A stretch of 64,000 bases of DNA, taken from positions 310,001 to 374,000 of the forward strand of contig NZ_BDBI01000005.1 in assembly GCF_001612905.1 (NCBI RefSeq), read 5' to 3'. A program made the translations under genes and the position numbers. Numbering within the stretch: position 1 is the stretch's first letter; every line of letters begins with the position of its first letter. Below are positions 44,332 to 52,513 of the stretch, one piece after another. Origin of the DNA: Nocardia ignorata NBRC 108230 (GTDB taxonomy: Bacteria > Actinomycetota > Actinomycetes > Mycobacteriales > Mycobacteriaceae). The notes beneath the pieces are model-generated. The model was not told the DNA's origin, did not search any database, and saw nothing but the letters and a program-made list of their open reading frames with translations.

Positions 44332-45924
44332 ATGCCCTACGTTGTAACCCAGTCGTGCTGTAGCGACGCCTCGTGCGTCTACGCATGCCCGGTGAACTGC
44401 ATTCATCCGACCCCGGATGAGCCGGACTTCCGTACGGCGGAGATGCTCTACGTCGACCCGGCCGCGTGTGTGGACTGCGGCGCCTGTGCCACCGCGTGCC
44501 CGGTCGACGCGATCACCTCCTCGAAGAAACTCACCGAAGAGCAGAAGCCCTTCATCGAGATCAACGCCGACTTCTACCGCGTGCAGCGCCCGCGTCCCAC
44601 ACTGGCCGCCCCGGTGATGCCGCCCGCCATCGACACCGAGCGCTCGCCGCTGCGGGTGGCGATCGTCGGGTCGGGGCCGTCGGCGATGTACGCCGCCGAC
44701 GAGCTGCTCACCCAGCCGCGGGTGGCGGTGACCATGTTCGACCGGTTGCCGCAGGCCTACGGCCTGGCCCGTCTCGGCGTCGCGCCCGACCACAAGCGCA
44801 CCCGTAAGGTCGCCGACCTGTTCGACGTGATGTCGAAGCAGGACGACTTCGGCATCTACCTCGATGTCGAGATCGGCACGCACATCAGCCACGCCGAACT
44901 GCTCGAGCACTTCCACGCGGTGATCTACGCGGTCGGCGCGTCGGCGGATCGCAAGCTGAACATCCCCGGTGAGGGGCTGCCCGGCAACGTGTCGGCCACC
45001 GACTTCGTCGCCTGGTACAACGGTCATCCCGACCACGCCGAGGATCGGTTCGATCTGAACCAGAAGCGCGTCGTGATCGTCGGCAACGGCAACGTCGCCC
45101 TCGACGTGGCCCGCATCCTGACCGTCGACCCGGCCACCCTCGCCGATACCGACATCGCGCCCTACGCCCTGAAGGCGTTGCGCGAGAGCAAGATCGAAGA
45201 GGTGGTCGTGCTCGGCCGCCGCGGTCCGGCCGAGTCGGCGTTCACGGTGCCCGAGTTCGTCGGCCTGCTGGCCGCCGATATCGACATCGCGATCGAGGGC
45301 GAGCTGCCCCCGGTGACCCCGGATCTGCCCTACAAGGTGGAGCAGAAGCTGCGTCTGCTGCACAGCGTGGCGCAGCGCCCGTTCGGTGACCGCAAGCGCA
45401 TCGTGTTCCGGTACCTGTCCTCGCCCGTGGAGATCCTCGGCGCCGAAACGGTGACCGGCGTACGGGTCGAGCGCAACGAGCTGGTCACCGACGCCGACGG
45501 CCGCACCAGCGCGGTGCCGACCGGCGACACCGAACTCCTGGAAGCGGGCGTCGTGCTCACCTCGGTGGGCTACCGGGGCGTGCCGACCAAGGACCTGCCG
45601 TTCGATGACGCGCGCGGCGTGATCCCGAACGAGGCGGGCCGGGTGCTCGACGCTCCCGGCGGCGATGTCGTGCCGGGAACGTATGTGACCGGCTGGATCA
45701 AGCGCGGTCCCACCGGGTTCATCGGCACCAACAAGTCCTGTGCACAGGAAACCGTGCAGCAGCTCGCGGACGACTTCAACCGAGGCGCGCTGCGCGACCC
45801 GGCGCGTGCTGCGGGTGAGTTCGACAAGCTGGTGCGTTCACGTCGTCCGCAGGCGGTGGCCGGTGGGGCCGCCGCACCGCGCGTGGCGAGTGGCGGCATC
45901 AAGCGCCTGCTCGCTCGCGGCTGA
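44332..45924 (+). CDS. fprB: Ferredoxin-NADP reductase with N-terminal ferredoxin, FprB
   Basis: A 530-aa fusion of a 7Fe/8Fe-type ferredoxin and an adrenodoxin-reductase-like flavoprotein. The ferredoxin (1-75) has two cysteine clusters, CCSDASCVYACPVNC and CVDCGACATACPVDA. The reductase begins at VAIVGSGPSAMYAADELL (FAD), with VVIVGNGNVALDVARIL for NADPH binding and a C-terminal GWIKRGPTGFIGTNK. This is the FprB arrangement of mycobacteria. Immediately downstream of the diiron oxygenase; followed by a strong terminator. Confidence 0.95.
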   Translation: MPYVVTQSCCSDASCVYACPVNCIHPTPDEPDFRTAEMLYVDPAACVDCGACATACPVDAITSSKKLTEEQKPFIEINADFYRVQRPRPTLAAPVMPPAIDTERSPLRVAIVGSGPSAMYAADELLTQPRVAVTMFDRLPQAYGLARLGVAPDHKRTRKVADLFDVMSKQDDFGIYLDVEIGTHISHAELLEHFHAVIYAVGASADRKLNIPGEGLPGNVSATDFVAWYNGHPDHAEDRFDLNQKRVVIVGNGNVALDVARILTVDPATLADTDIAPYALKALRESKIEEVVVLGRRGPAESAFTVPEFVGLLAADIDIAIEGELPPVTPDLPYKVEQKLRLLHSVAQRPFGDRKRIVFRYLSSPVEILGAETVTGVRVERNELVTDADGRTSAVPTGDTELLEAGVVLTSVGYRGVPTKDLPFDDARGVIPNEAGRVLDAPGGDVVPGTYVTGWIKRGPTGFIGTNKSCAQETVQQLADDFNRGALRDPARAAGEFDKLVRSRRPQAVAGGAAAPRVASGGIKRLLARG

Positions 45925-45934
45925 GCGAACAGCC

Positions 45935-45974
45935 GAAGGCCCGCTACACCGACTGCGCGGTGTAGCGGGCCTTC
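45935..45974. terminator. Strong terminator between fprB and the SDR gene
   Basis: GAAGGCCCGCTACACC (45935-45950) and GGTGTAGCGGGCCTTC (45959-45974) pair perfectly over 16 bp with an 8-nt loop. It lies between two converging genes and can serve both. Confidence 0.85.
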
Positions 45975-45995
45975 GTCGTTCTCACCGATCGGTGC

Positions 45996-46757
45996 TCACT
46001 GTGCGGTGAAGCCGCCGTCGACGGTCACCGCGGCGCCCGTGACGAACGATGCCTCGGCGCTGAGCAGGAACGCGCACAGCGCCGCGATCTCGGCGGGCTG
46101 CGCGATACGCCCGATCGGGTGCAACGCCGCGATTGCCGCCTCTCCCTCGGGAGTGGCGCCCATCGACGCGCGGAACGCCGGGGTGTCGACCGCGCCGGAG
46201 ACCAGCGCGTTCACCCGCACACCGGCAGCCGCGGTTTCCAGCGCCACCGACTTCGTCAGCCCGACCACGCCGTGCTTGGCCGCCACATAGGGCGCCACCG
46301 AGGCCATCCCGACCACGCCGAGGTTGGAGGCGTTGTTCAGGATGGCGCCTCCACCCGAGGCGATGATCGCGGGGATCTGGTGCCGCAAGCCGTAGAACAC
46401 GCCGGTGAGGTTCAGCTCCAGGTCGGCGCGCCAGGCGTCGTCGCCGATCTCGGCGACCGGCCCGAAGGCGTTCACCGCGCCCGCGTTGTTGAACGCGGCG
46501 TCGAGCCTGCCGTACTCGGTGAGCGCGGCCTGGGTAAGCCGCTCGACATCGGTGTCGACGGTGACATCGGTCGGCACGAACAGCGCGCGCCCGCCCTCGG
46601 CCCGGATCTGCTCGGCGACCTGCTCGCCCTGGTCCTTGCCCCGGGCGCCGAGTACGACGGCCGCACCCTCGGCCGCGACCCGCAGCGCCACCGCCTTGCC
46701 GACGCCGGAGCTGGCGCCGGTGACGAGGACGACCTGGTCGGCGAAACGAGTGGACAT
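45996..46757 (-). CDS. Short-chain dehydrogenase/reductase
   Basis: A 253-aa classical SDR. The NAD(P) motif is TGASSGVGKAVAL, NNAG is present, the catalytic set includes NASNLGVVG and YVAAKHGVVG (Tyr and Lys), and the C-terminus is GAAVTVDGGFTAQ. Arg or Asp choice for cofactor is not evident. A 16-bp TetR-type palindrome lies about 200 bp upstream, and the regulator is not adjacent. Substrate unknown. Confidence 0.92.
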   Translation of the reverse strand: MSTRFADQVVLVTGASSGVGKAVALRVAAEGAAVVLGARGKDQGEQVAEQIRAEGGRALFVPTDVTVDTDVERLTQAALTEYGRLDAAFNNAGAVNAFGPVAEIGDDAWRADLELNLTGVFYGLRHQIPAIIASGGGAILNNASNLGVVGMASVAPYVAAKHGVVGLTKSVALETAAAGVRVNALVSGAVDTPAFRASMGATPEGEAAIAALHPIGRIAQPAEIAALCAFLLSAEASFVTGAAVTVDGGFTAQ

Positions 46758-47283
46758 GCGTAGTACCTTCTCTCCCTTGATGTTTCGGAGTCCGTGTGGA
46801 TCGGCCTCCCGGACTTCGAGTCAACCGTCGGGCAGCGGTGCGTGCTGGCGGGTTTCGGCCGTTGCGTTGACATGTCACGCTTTCCGGGGGTTATACAAAT
46901 CGAGCTTTTGGTTTTTCCGGCACGTGTATGCGAACTCGCAGTAAAAGAATTGATTACCGGTCGGTAATTACTGTCGTAGCCCTGATAACAAACCGCAAGA
47001 ATGTATTTTCGATCGGCGTCGGGCGATTACTCCCGGGTAGCTGCTTCTCGGAGTCTGTAAGCGCTCGCGCGGACGTTCAGGGGACTGGACGGTCGACCTC
47101 ATAGGGTTCTACCTGCGATTATGCGCCCTCTTGCATCCGAGGTGGAGTGTCGGGTATCAATCTCACAGCAATTCGGCCATGTTGCCGTTAATCTAGGCGA
47201 GCTGTTTGGGAAGACGACCGCGGCCACATGAGTGCGCTCGCGTGCTGGACGTGGTCACGGTGCGTTGACGGGATAGCAAAACA
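46758..47283. other. Divergent intergenic region
   Basis: About 525 bp between the SDR and the Hsp70-like gene. It is clearly AT-richer from 46880 to 47010 and holds the palindrome at 46953-46968. I see no gene; short frames here lack coding bias. Confidence 0.5.
46953..46968. promoter_or_regulatory. TetR-type operator palindrome
   Basis: ATTACCGGTCGGTAAT is a perfect palindrome of ATTACCG and CGGTAAT around GT. TetR-family repressors of actinobacteria commonly bind TTACCG-type repeats. It lies 196 bp before the SDR start and 316 bp before the Hsp70-like gene. Confidence 0.6.
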
Positions 47284-49437
47284 ATGACCAGAGGTCTGGG
47301 TTTGAGCATCGGCACGGTCAATGCGATTTCGGCGGTTGTCGCCGAGGATCCGGCCAAGCCGACGGTACGCACACGCCGTACCGCCCTCACATTCGACGAA
47401 GCGGGCCGCCCCCGCATCGGCGCGATCAACGAATTCGCCTCGGCGATCACGGATTTCGCGGACCTGAGCCGCGAACCGGAGCCGATGGTGATCGCGGGGC
47501 GTTTCTACTCCGCCACCAACCTGATCGCCGCCGTTGCCACGGGGCTCATCGAACTGGCCGAGCCGGCCGCCGGGGTGGTGCTCACCTACCCGGCCACCTA
47601 CACCGAGAAGCAGGTCGCCCTGCTCGGTCAGGCATTACACCTGGCGGGTGCCGGTCAGGTGCTGCTCGCGCCCGAACCGGTGGCCGCCGCCGAATGGCTC
47701 GAAGTCGAACACGGGCCGCTCGCACCGGGCTTCGTACTCGTCTACGACCTGGGCGCCAACAGCCTCGACCTGACCGTGCTGCGCGTCGGTCCCGACTGGC
47801 CGCACCACCCGATGGTCGGCACGCCCGCGCGGTCCACCGACTTCGGCGGAAAGCCGCTGGGCGAGATGGTCGCCCGGTACGCCGTCGAGTCACGCAACGG
47901 CCGCGCCACGGCGACACTCACCTCGATGGTGAACACCGACAGCCTGCGCGCCGAACACATCCGCGACACCTTCCCGCTGGTCAGCAAAACCGTTGCCGCC
48001 GCGGGCCTGCGGCTGGCCGACATCTCGCGCATCCTGCTCGTCGGCGGGGCCACGCGGCCGCCGGAGGTGGCGCGCACCCTCGCCGAGCTCGGCGTACCGC
48101 TGGTGACCGTGGCCGATCCGGGTCAGGTCGTCGCGGCGGGCGCGGCCGCCCTGGCCGCCCGCACCTTCGCGCCGGCACAGCAGAGCGGCAACTCGGCGCC
48201 GCACGTGGCCGTCTTCTCCAGCGCCGCCGTGGTTTCCGCGCTCGCGATGTCGGCGATGACGGTGTTCGGCAGCCCGTTCGATCCCGGCCTGACACCCGTC
48301 CTCGAACGGTTCCCCGCCCTCGGCGCCCCCGCCGACGCCTTGCTCTACGACATGAGCGCCGATCTGCTCGCCGCCCAGACCACGGGACTGGTCAACACGA
48401 TCGACCCGGTCACCGGCAAGGTGCGCGTCGTCAGCGCGGCCGCGCGCACCGCGTACGAAATGATCGTCGGTGCGGCGTCAGGGGCACCCGAGCGTGGGGC
48501 ATCGCAGGCGGATTCCGAGGGTGGCGAACGGTTCCGGGCCGGCGGCGGCGACTGCCGTTCCCCGGTCCTGGCTCGCACGTCCTACGGCGACCCCGCCCAT
48601 TTCGTCAACCCGCTGCCGTTCGACAAGCCTTCCGCCGAGTCGCCGACCAACCCCGGCTCCGGCCCCGGGCCCATCACCAAACCCGGCCCCGGCCCCATCA
48701 CCGACCCCGGCCCGATCGCCGGTGTCCCCTCGGCGGGATCGCCCAATTCCGAAATTCCCTCCGCCGGGGCTCCGACCATTCCCGGTGACACCTCCCTCCC
48801 GGCTCCCGGCACCGGTGCTCCCGACGTCTCGCCTCCCGCCACGGATGGCATCGATATCGGCGTGTCCGACGGAATCGGTAGCGGCCCGGGGCCTTCCGAC
48901 AACCCGTACAACCCCGGTGGTACCGGCGGCATCCCATCCGGCGGCACGTCCGGCGGTTATCCGGGTGGCACCGGCGGCACCGATTCGGGTGCGTCGACCG
49001 GCGGCACGACCGGCGGAACGTCGGGCGGCGTCTCCGGCGGGACATCCGGTGGCGCGTCGGGTGGAACTGCCGGCGGAACATCGGGGGGGACCTCCGGCGG
49101 TTCGGACGCAGGCGGTTCCACGGGCGGCGCCTCGGGTGGTGACTCCGGCGGCGCCGGCTCCGGGGGCACGTCCGGCGACAGCAGCTCCGGCGGGTCCACC
49201 TCGGGCGGAACGTCCGGTGGCTCCACATCCGGTGGCTCGACCTCGGGTGGCACGTCGGGTGGTTCGACGTCGGGTGGCACGTCGGGCGGTTCGACGTCGG
49301 GTGGTACCTCGGGCGGTTCGGCCTCGGGTGGCTCGACTTCGGGTGGCTCGACTTCGGGTGGTACCTCCGGCGGCAGCGACTCCGGTGGCTCGTCCGGCGG
49401 CGACGGCGGTGGAGGCGGCGGCGGTTCGCGCCGCTGA
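47284..49437 (+). CDS. Hsp70-like ATPase-domain protein with Gly/Ser-rich tail
   Basis: A 717-aa protein. The first 300 residues are an actin/Hsp70-fold domain: LSIGTVNAISAVVAED as phosphate 1, VLVYDLGANSLDLTVLRV as phosphate 2 (Hsp70 has DLGGGT here), and ILLVGGATRPPEVARTL as the adenosine motif. A hydrophobic segment at about 305-325 (VVSALAMSAMTVFG) could span the membrane. Then comes a Pro-rich linker and a 165-residue tail of TSGGS repeats. Hsp70 substrate-binding domain absent. Related proteins are frequent in mycolata. No chaperone partner is nearby. Likely regulatory or envelope-linked, not a chaperone. Confidence 0.8.
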   Translation: MTRGLGLSIGTVNAISAVVAEDPAKPTVRTRRTALTFDEAGRPRIGAINEFASAITDFADLSREPEPMVIAGRFYSATNLIAAVATGLIELAEPAAGVVLTYPATYTEKQVALLGQALHLAGAGQVLLAPEPVAAAEWLEVEHGPLAPGFVLVYDLGANSLDLTVLRVGPDWPHHPMVGTPARSTDFGGKPLGEMVARYAVESRNGRATATLTSMVNTDSLRAEHIRDTFPLVSKTVAAAGLRLADISRILLVGGATRPPEVARTLAELGVPLVTVADPGQVVAAGAAALAARTFAPAQQSGNSAPHVAVFSSAAVVSALAMSAMTVFGSPFDPGLTPVLERFPALGAPADALLYDMSADLLAAQTTGLVNTIDPVTGKVRVVSAAARTAYEMIVGAASGAPERGASQADSEGGERFRAGGGDCRSPVLARTSYGDPAHFVNPLPFDKPSAESPTNPGSGPGPITKPGPGPITDPGPIAGVPSAGSPNSEIPSAGAPTIPGDTSLPAPGTGAPDVSPPATDGIDIGVSDGIGSGPGPSDNPYNPGGTGGIPSGGTSGGYPGGTGGTDSGASTGGTTGGTSGGVSGGTSGGASGGTAGGTSGGTSGGSDAGGSTGGASGGDSGGAGSGGTSGDSSSGGSTSGGTSGGSTSGGSTSGGTSGGSTSGGTSGGSTSGGTSGGSASGGSTSGGSTSGGTSGGSDSGGSSGGDGGGGGGGSRR
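48920..49434 (+). repeat. TSGG coding repeat tract
   Basis: About 170 codons of Gly, Ser and Thr in units such as SGGTSGG and STSGG. DNA units like TCGGGTGGTTCGACG recur at 49255-49375 almost unchanged. Low complexity and near-identical units make length variation likely. Confidence 0.8.
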
Positions 49438-49808
49438 GGTCGAAGACAGTACGTCGGGGGGCGGCAGGCATCGACCGGCGGCGGAGCGTCCTCGGTCTGT
49501 GTGGCCACCGATTGAAAGTCCCTGGGCTGCAGGGTCGTGCGCTCGAAGACCATTCGCACCTGTCGTCGCACACCGACACCTGCGGCCCTATCGGAAATCT
49601 GCTGGGCCGAGCAACCAGGTGATCCGACGCTGTACGGATCTGCGTCCGGGTTCCTCTACGTGCTGCCGGATCTACCGTTGGGCGCCCACCTCGCGCCGCT
49701 GAGAGGCCCAGGGGTAGACAGGATTCGGCTGCGCGGGCTGGAGCGAGGGTGCGTCAAGGGCGGTGAATTCCAGGGTGGATCGGGGTGGCGGCGGGGCAGA
49801 ATGGGTGG
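49438..49808. other. Intergenic, no gene seen
   Basis: About 370 bp after the Hsp70-like gene. Open frames exist but have no RBS and no recognisable product. It must contain the promoter of the HAD hydrolase gene. Confidence 0.45.
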
Positions 49809-50603
49809 ATGGCTGCACTCGGGGGAGCGCCGAAACTGATCGCGCTCGATATCGACGGGACTTTGCTGGAGTCCGGTTGCCCGATCAGCGGGCGGGTGGT
49901 CGCGGCGGTGCGGGCGGCGGTGGCCGCGGGGTCGCATGTGGTGGTGACGACCGGGCGGACCGTGCTCACCACCCGGCCGGTGTTGCGCGAACTCGGGCTC
50001 ATCGAGGGGCACGCGCTGTGTTCCAACGGTGCGGTGCAGATCGACGTGGCACGTGGTGAACCCGTCGCGGTGGAACTGTTCGACCCGGCACCCGCCGTCG
50101 GCGCGTTGCGCGCGCTGTTCCCCGAGATGATCTTCGCCGCCGAGCGGGTCGGCGTCGGCATCTGGGCAACGGGCCACAGTCCGGGGGAGTACTCGATCGG
50201 CGATTTCCAGCTCGTCGACCACCACGTGCTCAGCAGCGAACCCACACCCCGACTCAACGGATGGTGGCCCGGTGGCAACCTCGCGGAGATGGTGCGCCAG
50301 CTCGACAGCATCGTGGTGCCCGAAACCTCCTGGGTCCACGGTGAATTCGGGCCGTGGCTCACCGTCTCACGTCGTGGCGTGTCGAAGGGCTGGGCGCTGG
50401 AACGCCTCCGGTGCGCTCTCGGCGTCGACGCCTCGGCGACTCTCGCCATCGGCGACGGCTTCAACGATCGCGAAATGCTGCGCTGGGCGGCACATTCGGT
50501 CGCCATGACGGGCTCACCCGACGACGTGCTCGCCATGGCCGACGAGGTCACCGGTCACGTCACCGAGGACGGTGTCGCCACCGTCCTCGAGCGCTGGTTC
50601 TGA
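49809..50603 (+). CDS. HAD-superfamily Cof-type phosphatase
   Basis: A 264-aa phosphatase. Motif I is ALDIDGTLLES, motif II VVVTTGRT, motif III Lys in VSKGWALERL, and motif IV AIGDGFNDREML. The C2-type cap lies between about 85 and 190. Members dephosphorylate sugar phosphates and related metabolites. ATG at 49809 after GGGTGG. Converges on the VOC gene, with a short hairpin at the stops. Confidence 0.9.
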   Translation: MAALGGAPKLIALDIDGTLLESGCPISGRVVAAVRAAVAAGSHVVVTTGRTVLTTRPVLRELGLIEGHALCSNGAVQIDVARGEPVAVELFDPAPAVGALRALFPEMIFAAERVGVGIWATGHSPGEYSIGDFQLVDHHVLSSEPTPRLNGWWPGGNLAEMVRQLDSIVVPETSWVHGEFGPWLTVSRRGVSKGWALERLRCALGVDASATLAIGDGFNDREMLRWAAHSVAMTGSPDDVLAMADEVTGHVTEDGVATVLERWF

Positions 50604-50617
50604 GCTCAGGAGCTCAG
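50600..50617. terminator. Short hairpin between converging HAD and VOC genes
   Basis: CTGAGCT (50600-50606) and AGCTCAG (50611-50617) pair perfectly around CAGG. It overlaps both stop codons, which limits it to a modest bidirectional terminator. Confidence 0.45.
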
Positions 50618-51028
50618 CGCCGCCTCCCGTGCGGCCGTCATCGCCACGAAATGCGGGTTGTACATGATGCCGACGACGTTGCCGAAGGGATCGAGGACCG
50701 ACGCCGTCACGAAACCCGCTCCGTCGCCGTGTTCGGTGATCGGTTCGTATTCGGTGGCGCCGAGTTCGAGCAGCCGGGTGAGGGTGGCGGCGAGATCGTC
50801 GACGTGCCAGTACACGATTCCGCCGCCACCGGGGGCATTGCGGGCGCCGGCCGGTGCGTAGGCCCGGTTGATGATGCCGAGTTCATCCTGCCCCGGGCCG
50901 AGCCGGAACTCGTAGTAGCCGCCCGGCACCTCGTAATAGGGTGCGAGGCCGAGGAATTCGGTGTACCAGTCCTTGGCGGCGGTGAGGTCGTCGGCGTAGT
51001 AGGTGGTGGTGGCCATTCCGCGCAACAT
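50606..51028 (-). CDS. VOC (glyoxalase/dioxygenase-like) protein
   Basis: A 140-aa single VOC unit pair: MATTTYYADDLTAAKDWYTEFLG at the start (as two beta-alpha-beta modules) and VYWHVDDLAATLTRLLELGATE in the second half, ending DPFGNVVGIMYNP. The metal-site His may be missing at the first position. Such stand-alone proteins act in resistance or metabolite isomerisation. Divergent from a WYL regulator, which probably controls it. Confidence 0.85.
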   Translation of the reverse strand: MLRGMATTTYYADDLTAAKDWYTEFLGLAPYYEVPGGYYEFRLGPGQDELGIINRAYAPAGARNAPGGGGIVYWHVDDLAATLTRLLELGATEYEPITEHGDGAGFVTASVLDPFGNVVGIMYNPHFVAMTAAREAALSS

Positions 51029-51076
51029 GTCTGCTCCCGGGTCGGTGTGCTGGTGTTTCCCTGAACTCTGCCAGGC

Positions 51077-51101
51077 AAAGTGCTCACCGAATGAGCACTT
51101 T
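51077..51101. promoter_or_regulatory. Operator between VOC gene and WYL regulator
   Basis: AAAGTGCTCA (51077-51086) and TGAGCACTTT (51092-51101) are perfect 10-bp arms around CCGAA. It is centred between two divergent genes, 19 bp before the regulator start and 48 bp before the VOC start, as expected for an autoregulator. Confidence 0.7.
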
Positions 51102-51120
51102 CTTCGGCAGAATCGTGGGT

Positions 51121-52083
51121 ATGCGAGCGGACCGATTGGTAGCGACCCTGTTGTTCATGCAGGCGCGAGGGCGGGTGACGGCGGCCGAGGTCGCCGCCGA
51201 ACTCGAGGTGTCGGTGGCGACGGCTCGCCGCGACCTGGAGGCGCTATCGGCGGCGGGCATTCCGGTGTATCCGCAAGCCGGACGGGGAGGTGGGTGGTCG
51301 CTGATCGGTGGCGCGCGCACCGACCTGTCCGGACTCACGGCGGGGGAGACCAGGGCGCTGTTCCTGCTCGCGGGCCCGGCGGCCGCGGCGGCTCCCGAGG
51401 TGAAGTCCGCCTTGCGCAAACTGGTCAGGGCCTTGCCGCAGACCTTCCGTGCCGACGCCGCGGCAGCCGCCGACGCGGTGGTTGTCGACCCGGCACGCTG
51501 GGGAAGGCCCGACCCGCAACCACCCGCCGTCCTCGACACGTTGCAGCGTGCCGTGGTCGATCGACGACGTGTCCGCATCGAATACGCGCGGGCTGGGCAG
51601 GCCACGATGCGCACCGTCGACCCGTGGGGCCTGGTCGAGAAGGAAACGATCTGGTACCTGCTCGCGGGGACCGAGCGAGGTCAGCGCACCTTCCGTCTCG
51701 ACCGGATCGGCGCGGTGACCGTTCTCGACGAACCCGCCGAGCGACCGGCCGACTTCGATCTGCACACCGAGTGGTCCCGGGTGGTCGACCGGATGGAGCG
51801 TCGCCGCTCGGCCGTCGCCGCCCAGGTCGCGGTGTCCGAGCGCTTGGCTCCCATCCTCGCCGATCAGCAGGGCCGCAACTGCACCCTGGTCGGCAGGACC
51901 GACGACGGCCGGGTGCTGGCCGAGATCACCGCCGACACCACCGAGATGGTCGCCCGCCAGCTCGCGGGCTGGGCGGGCGACGTGGAGCTGCTCGGCCCCG
52001 CCGAGGTGAAAGCCGAATTGGTGGCTATCGGCGCGGAACTGGTGCGCGCCAACAGTTCACAACCGGGTGAACCCGGTCGATAG
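51121..52083 (+). CDS. WYL-domain transcriptional regulator (YafY/DeoR-like)
   Basis: A 320-aa regulator. The HTH is at the N-terminus (LLFMQARGRVTAAEVAAELEVSVATARRDLEAL). The WYL domain lies at about 140-215, with the characteristic ETIWYLLAGTERGQRTFRLDRI shortened to ETIWYLLAG and RTFRLDRI. A WCX-type C-terminal domain follows. I start it at ATG 51121, since ATG 51091 lies within the palindrome at 51077-51101. It probably senses a small ligand and controls the divergent VOC gene. Confidence 0.87.
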   Translation: MRADRLVATLLFMQARGRVTAAEVAAELEVSVATARRDLEALSAAGIPVYPQAGRGGGWSLIGGARTDLSGLTAGETRALFLLAGPAAAAAPEVKSALRKLVRALPQTFRADAAAAADAVVVDPARWGRPDPQPPAVLDTLQRAVVDRRRVRIEYARAGQATMRTVDPWGLVEKETIWYLLAGTERGQRTFRLDRIGAVTVLDEPAERPADFDLHTEWSRVVDRMERRRSAVAAQVAVSERLAPILADQQGRNCTLVGRTDDGRVLAEITADTTEMVARQLAGWAGDVELLGPAEVKAELVAIGAELVRANSSQPGEPGR

Positions 52084-52416
52084 CGGTCGCACGGTCACCG
52101 CCCCGACCGGCCCCGACCGCAATCCCTCGAGCACCGCGTCCGACATCTCCCCGAAGGTCTCGAACGACTCGATGGTGCAGTGCGCCATCACCTCCTGGAT
52201 GTAGGGGTCCGACATCTGCCAGTGCGCGAGAACCGCTTCCGAATCCGGATAGAGCTGAAAGCTGTGCGCCAGCCCGGCTTCGGCATCGAGAAAGACCTGC
52301 ACCATCAGCTGCGGTCCGTGCTCTCGGACGAAGGCCACGGCACGCCGCACCGCCTCGCCGAACTCTTCGGTGTGCCCCTCGGTGATCCGCATAGTGTTGT
52401 GAAACAGGATGCTCAT
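52057..52416 (-). CDS. Dimeric alpha-beta barrel (antibiotic monooxygenase-like) protein
   Basis: A 119-aa protein. The start FHNTMRITEGHTEEFGEAVRRAV and the later QVFLDAEAGLAHSFQLYPDSEAVLAHW have the beta-alpha-beta layout of the ABM fold. Members form dimers and act as cofactorless monooxygenases or small-molecule binders. Its 3' end overlaps the WYL gene by 27 bp in antisense. Confidence 0.7.
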   Translation of the reverse strand: MSILFHNTMRITEGHTEEFGEAVRRAVAFVREHGPQLMVQVFLDAEAGLAHSFQLYPDSEAVLAHWQMSDPYIQEVMAHCTIESFETFGEMSDAVLEGLRSGPVGAVTVRPLSTGFTRL

Positions 52417-52471
52417 GAAGTCATCGTGAAACCTCGAGCGTGGTTGATGTCAAGGCTGTCGTCCGATGGTT

Positions 52472-52501
52472 CGCCCGGCGCGGCATGTCGCGCGCCGGGC
52501 G
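52472..52501 (-). terminator. Terminator of the His-rich protein gene
   Basis: CGCCCGGCGCG (52472-52482) and CGCGCCGGGCG (52491-52501) pair perfectly over 11 bp with an 8-nt loop, 12 bp after the stop of the minus-strand gene. Confidence 0.75.
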
Positions 52502-52513
52502 TTGAAGCAGCTC

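Noticed and set aside
49190..49400. CRISPR-like regular repeats
   Set aside because: The units are 12-15 bp, in frame, and encode Ser-Gly-Gly-Thr; there are no spacers.
49537..49839. 100-residue frame before the HAD gene
   Set aside because: No RBS, atypical codon use, and it overlaps the true HAD start.
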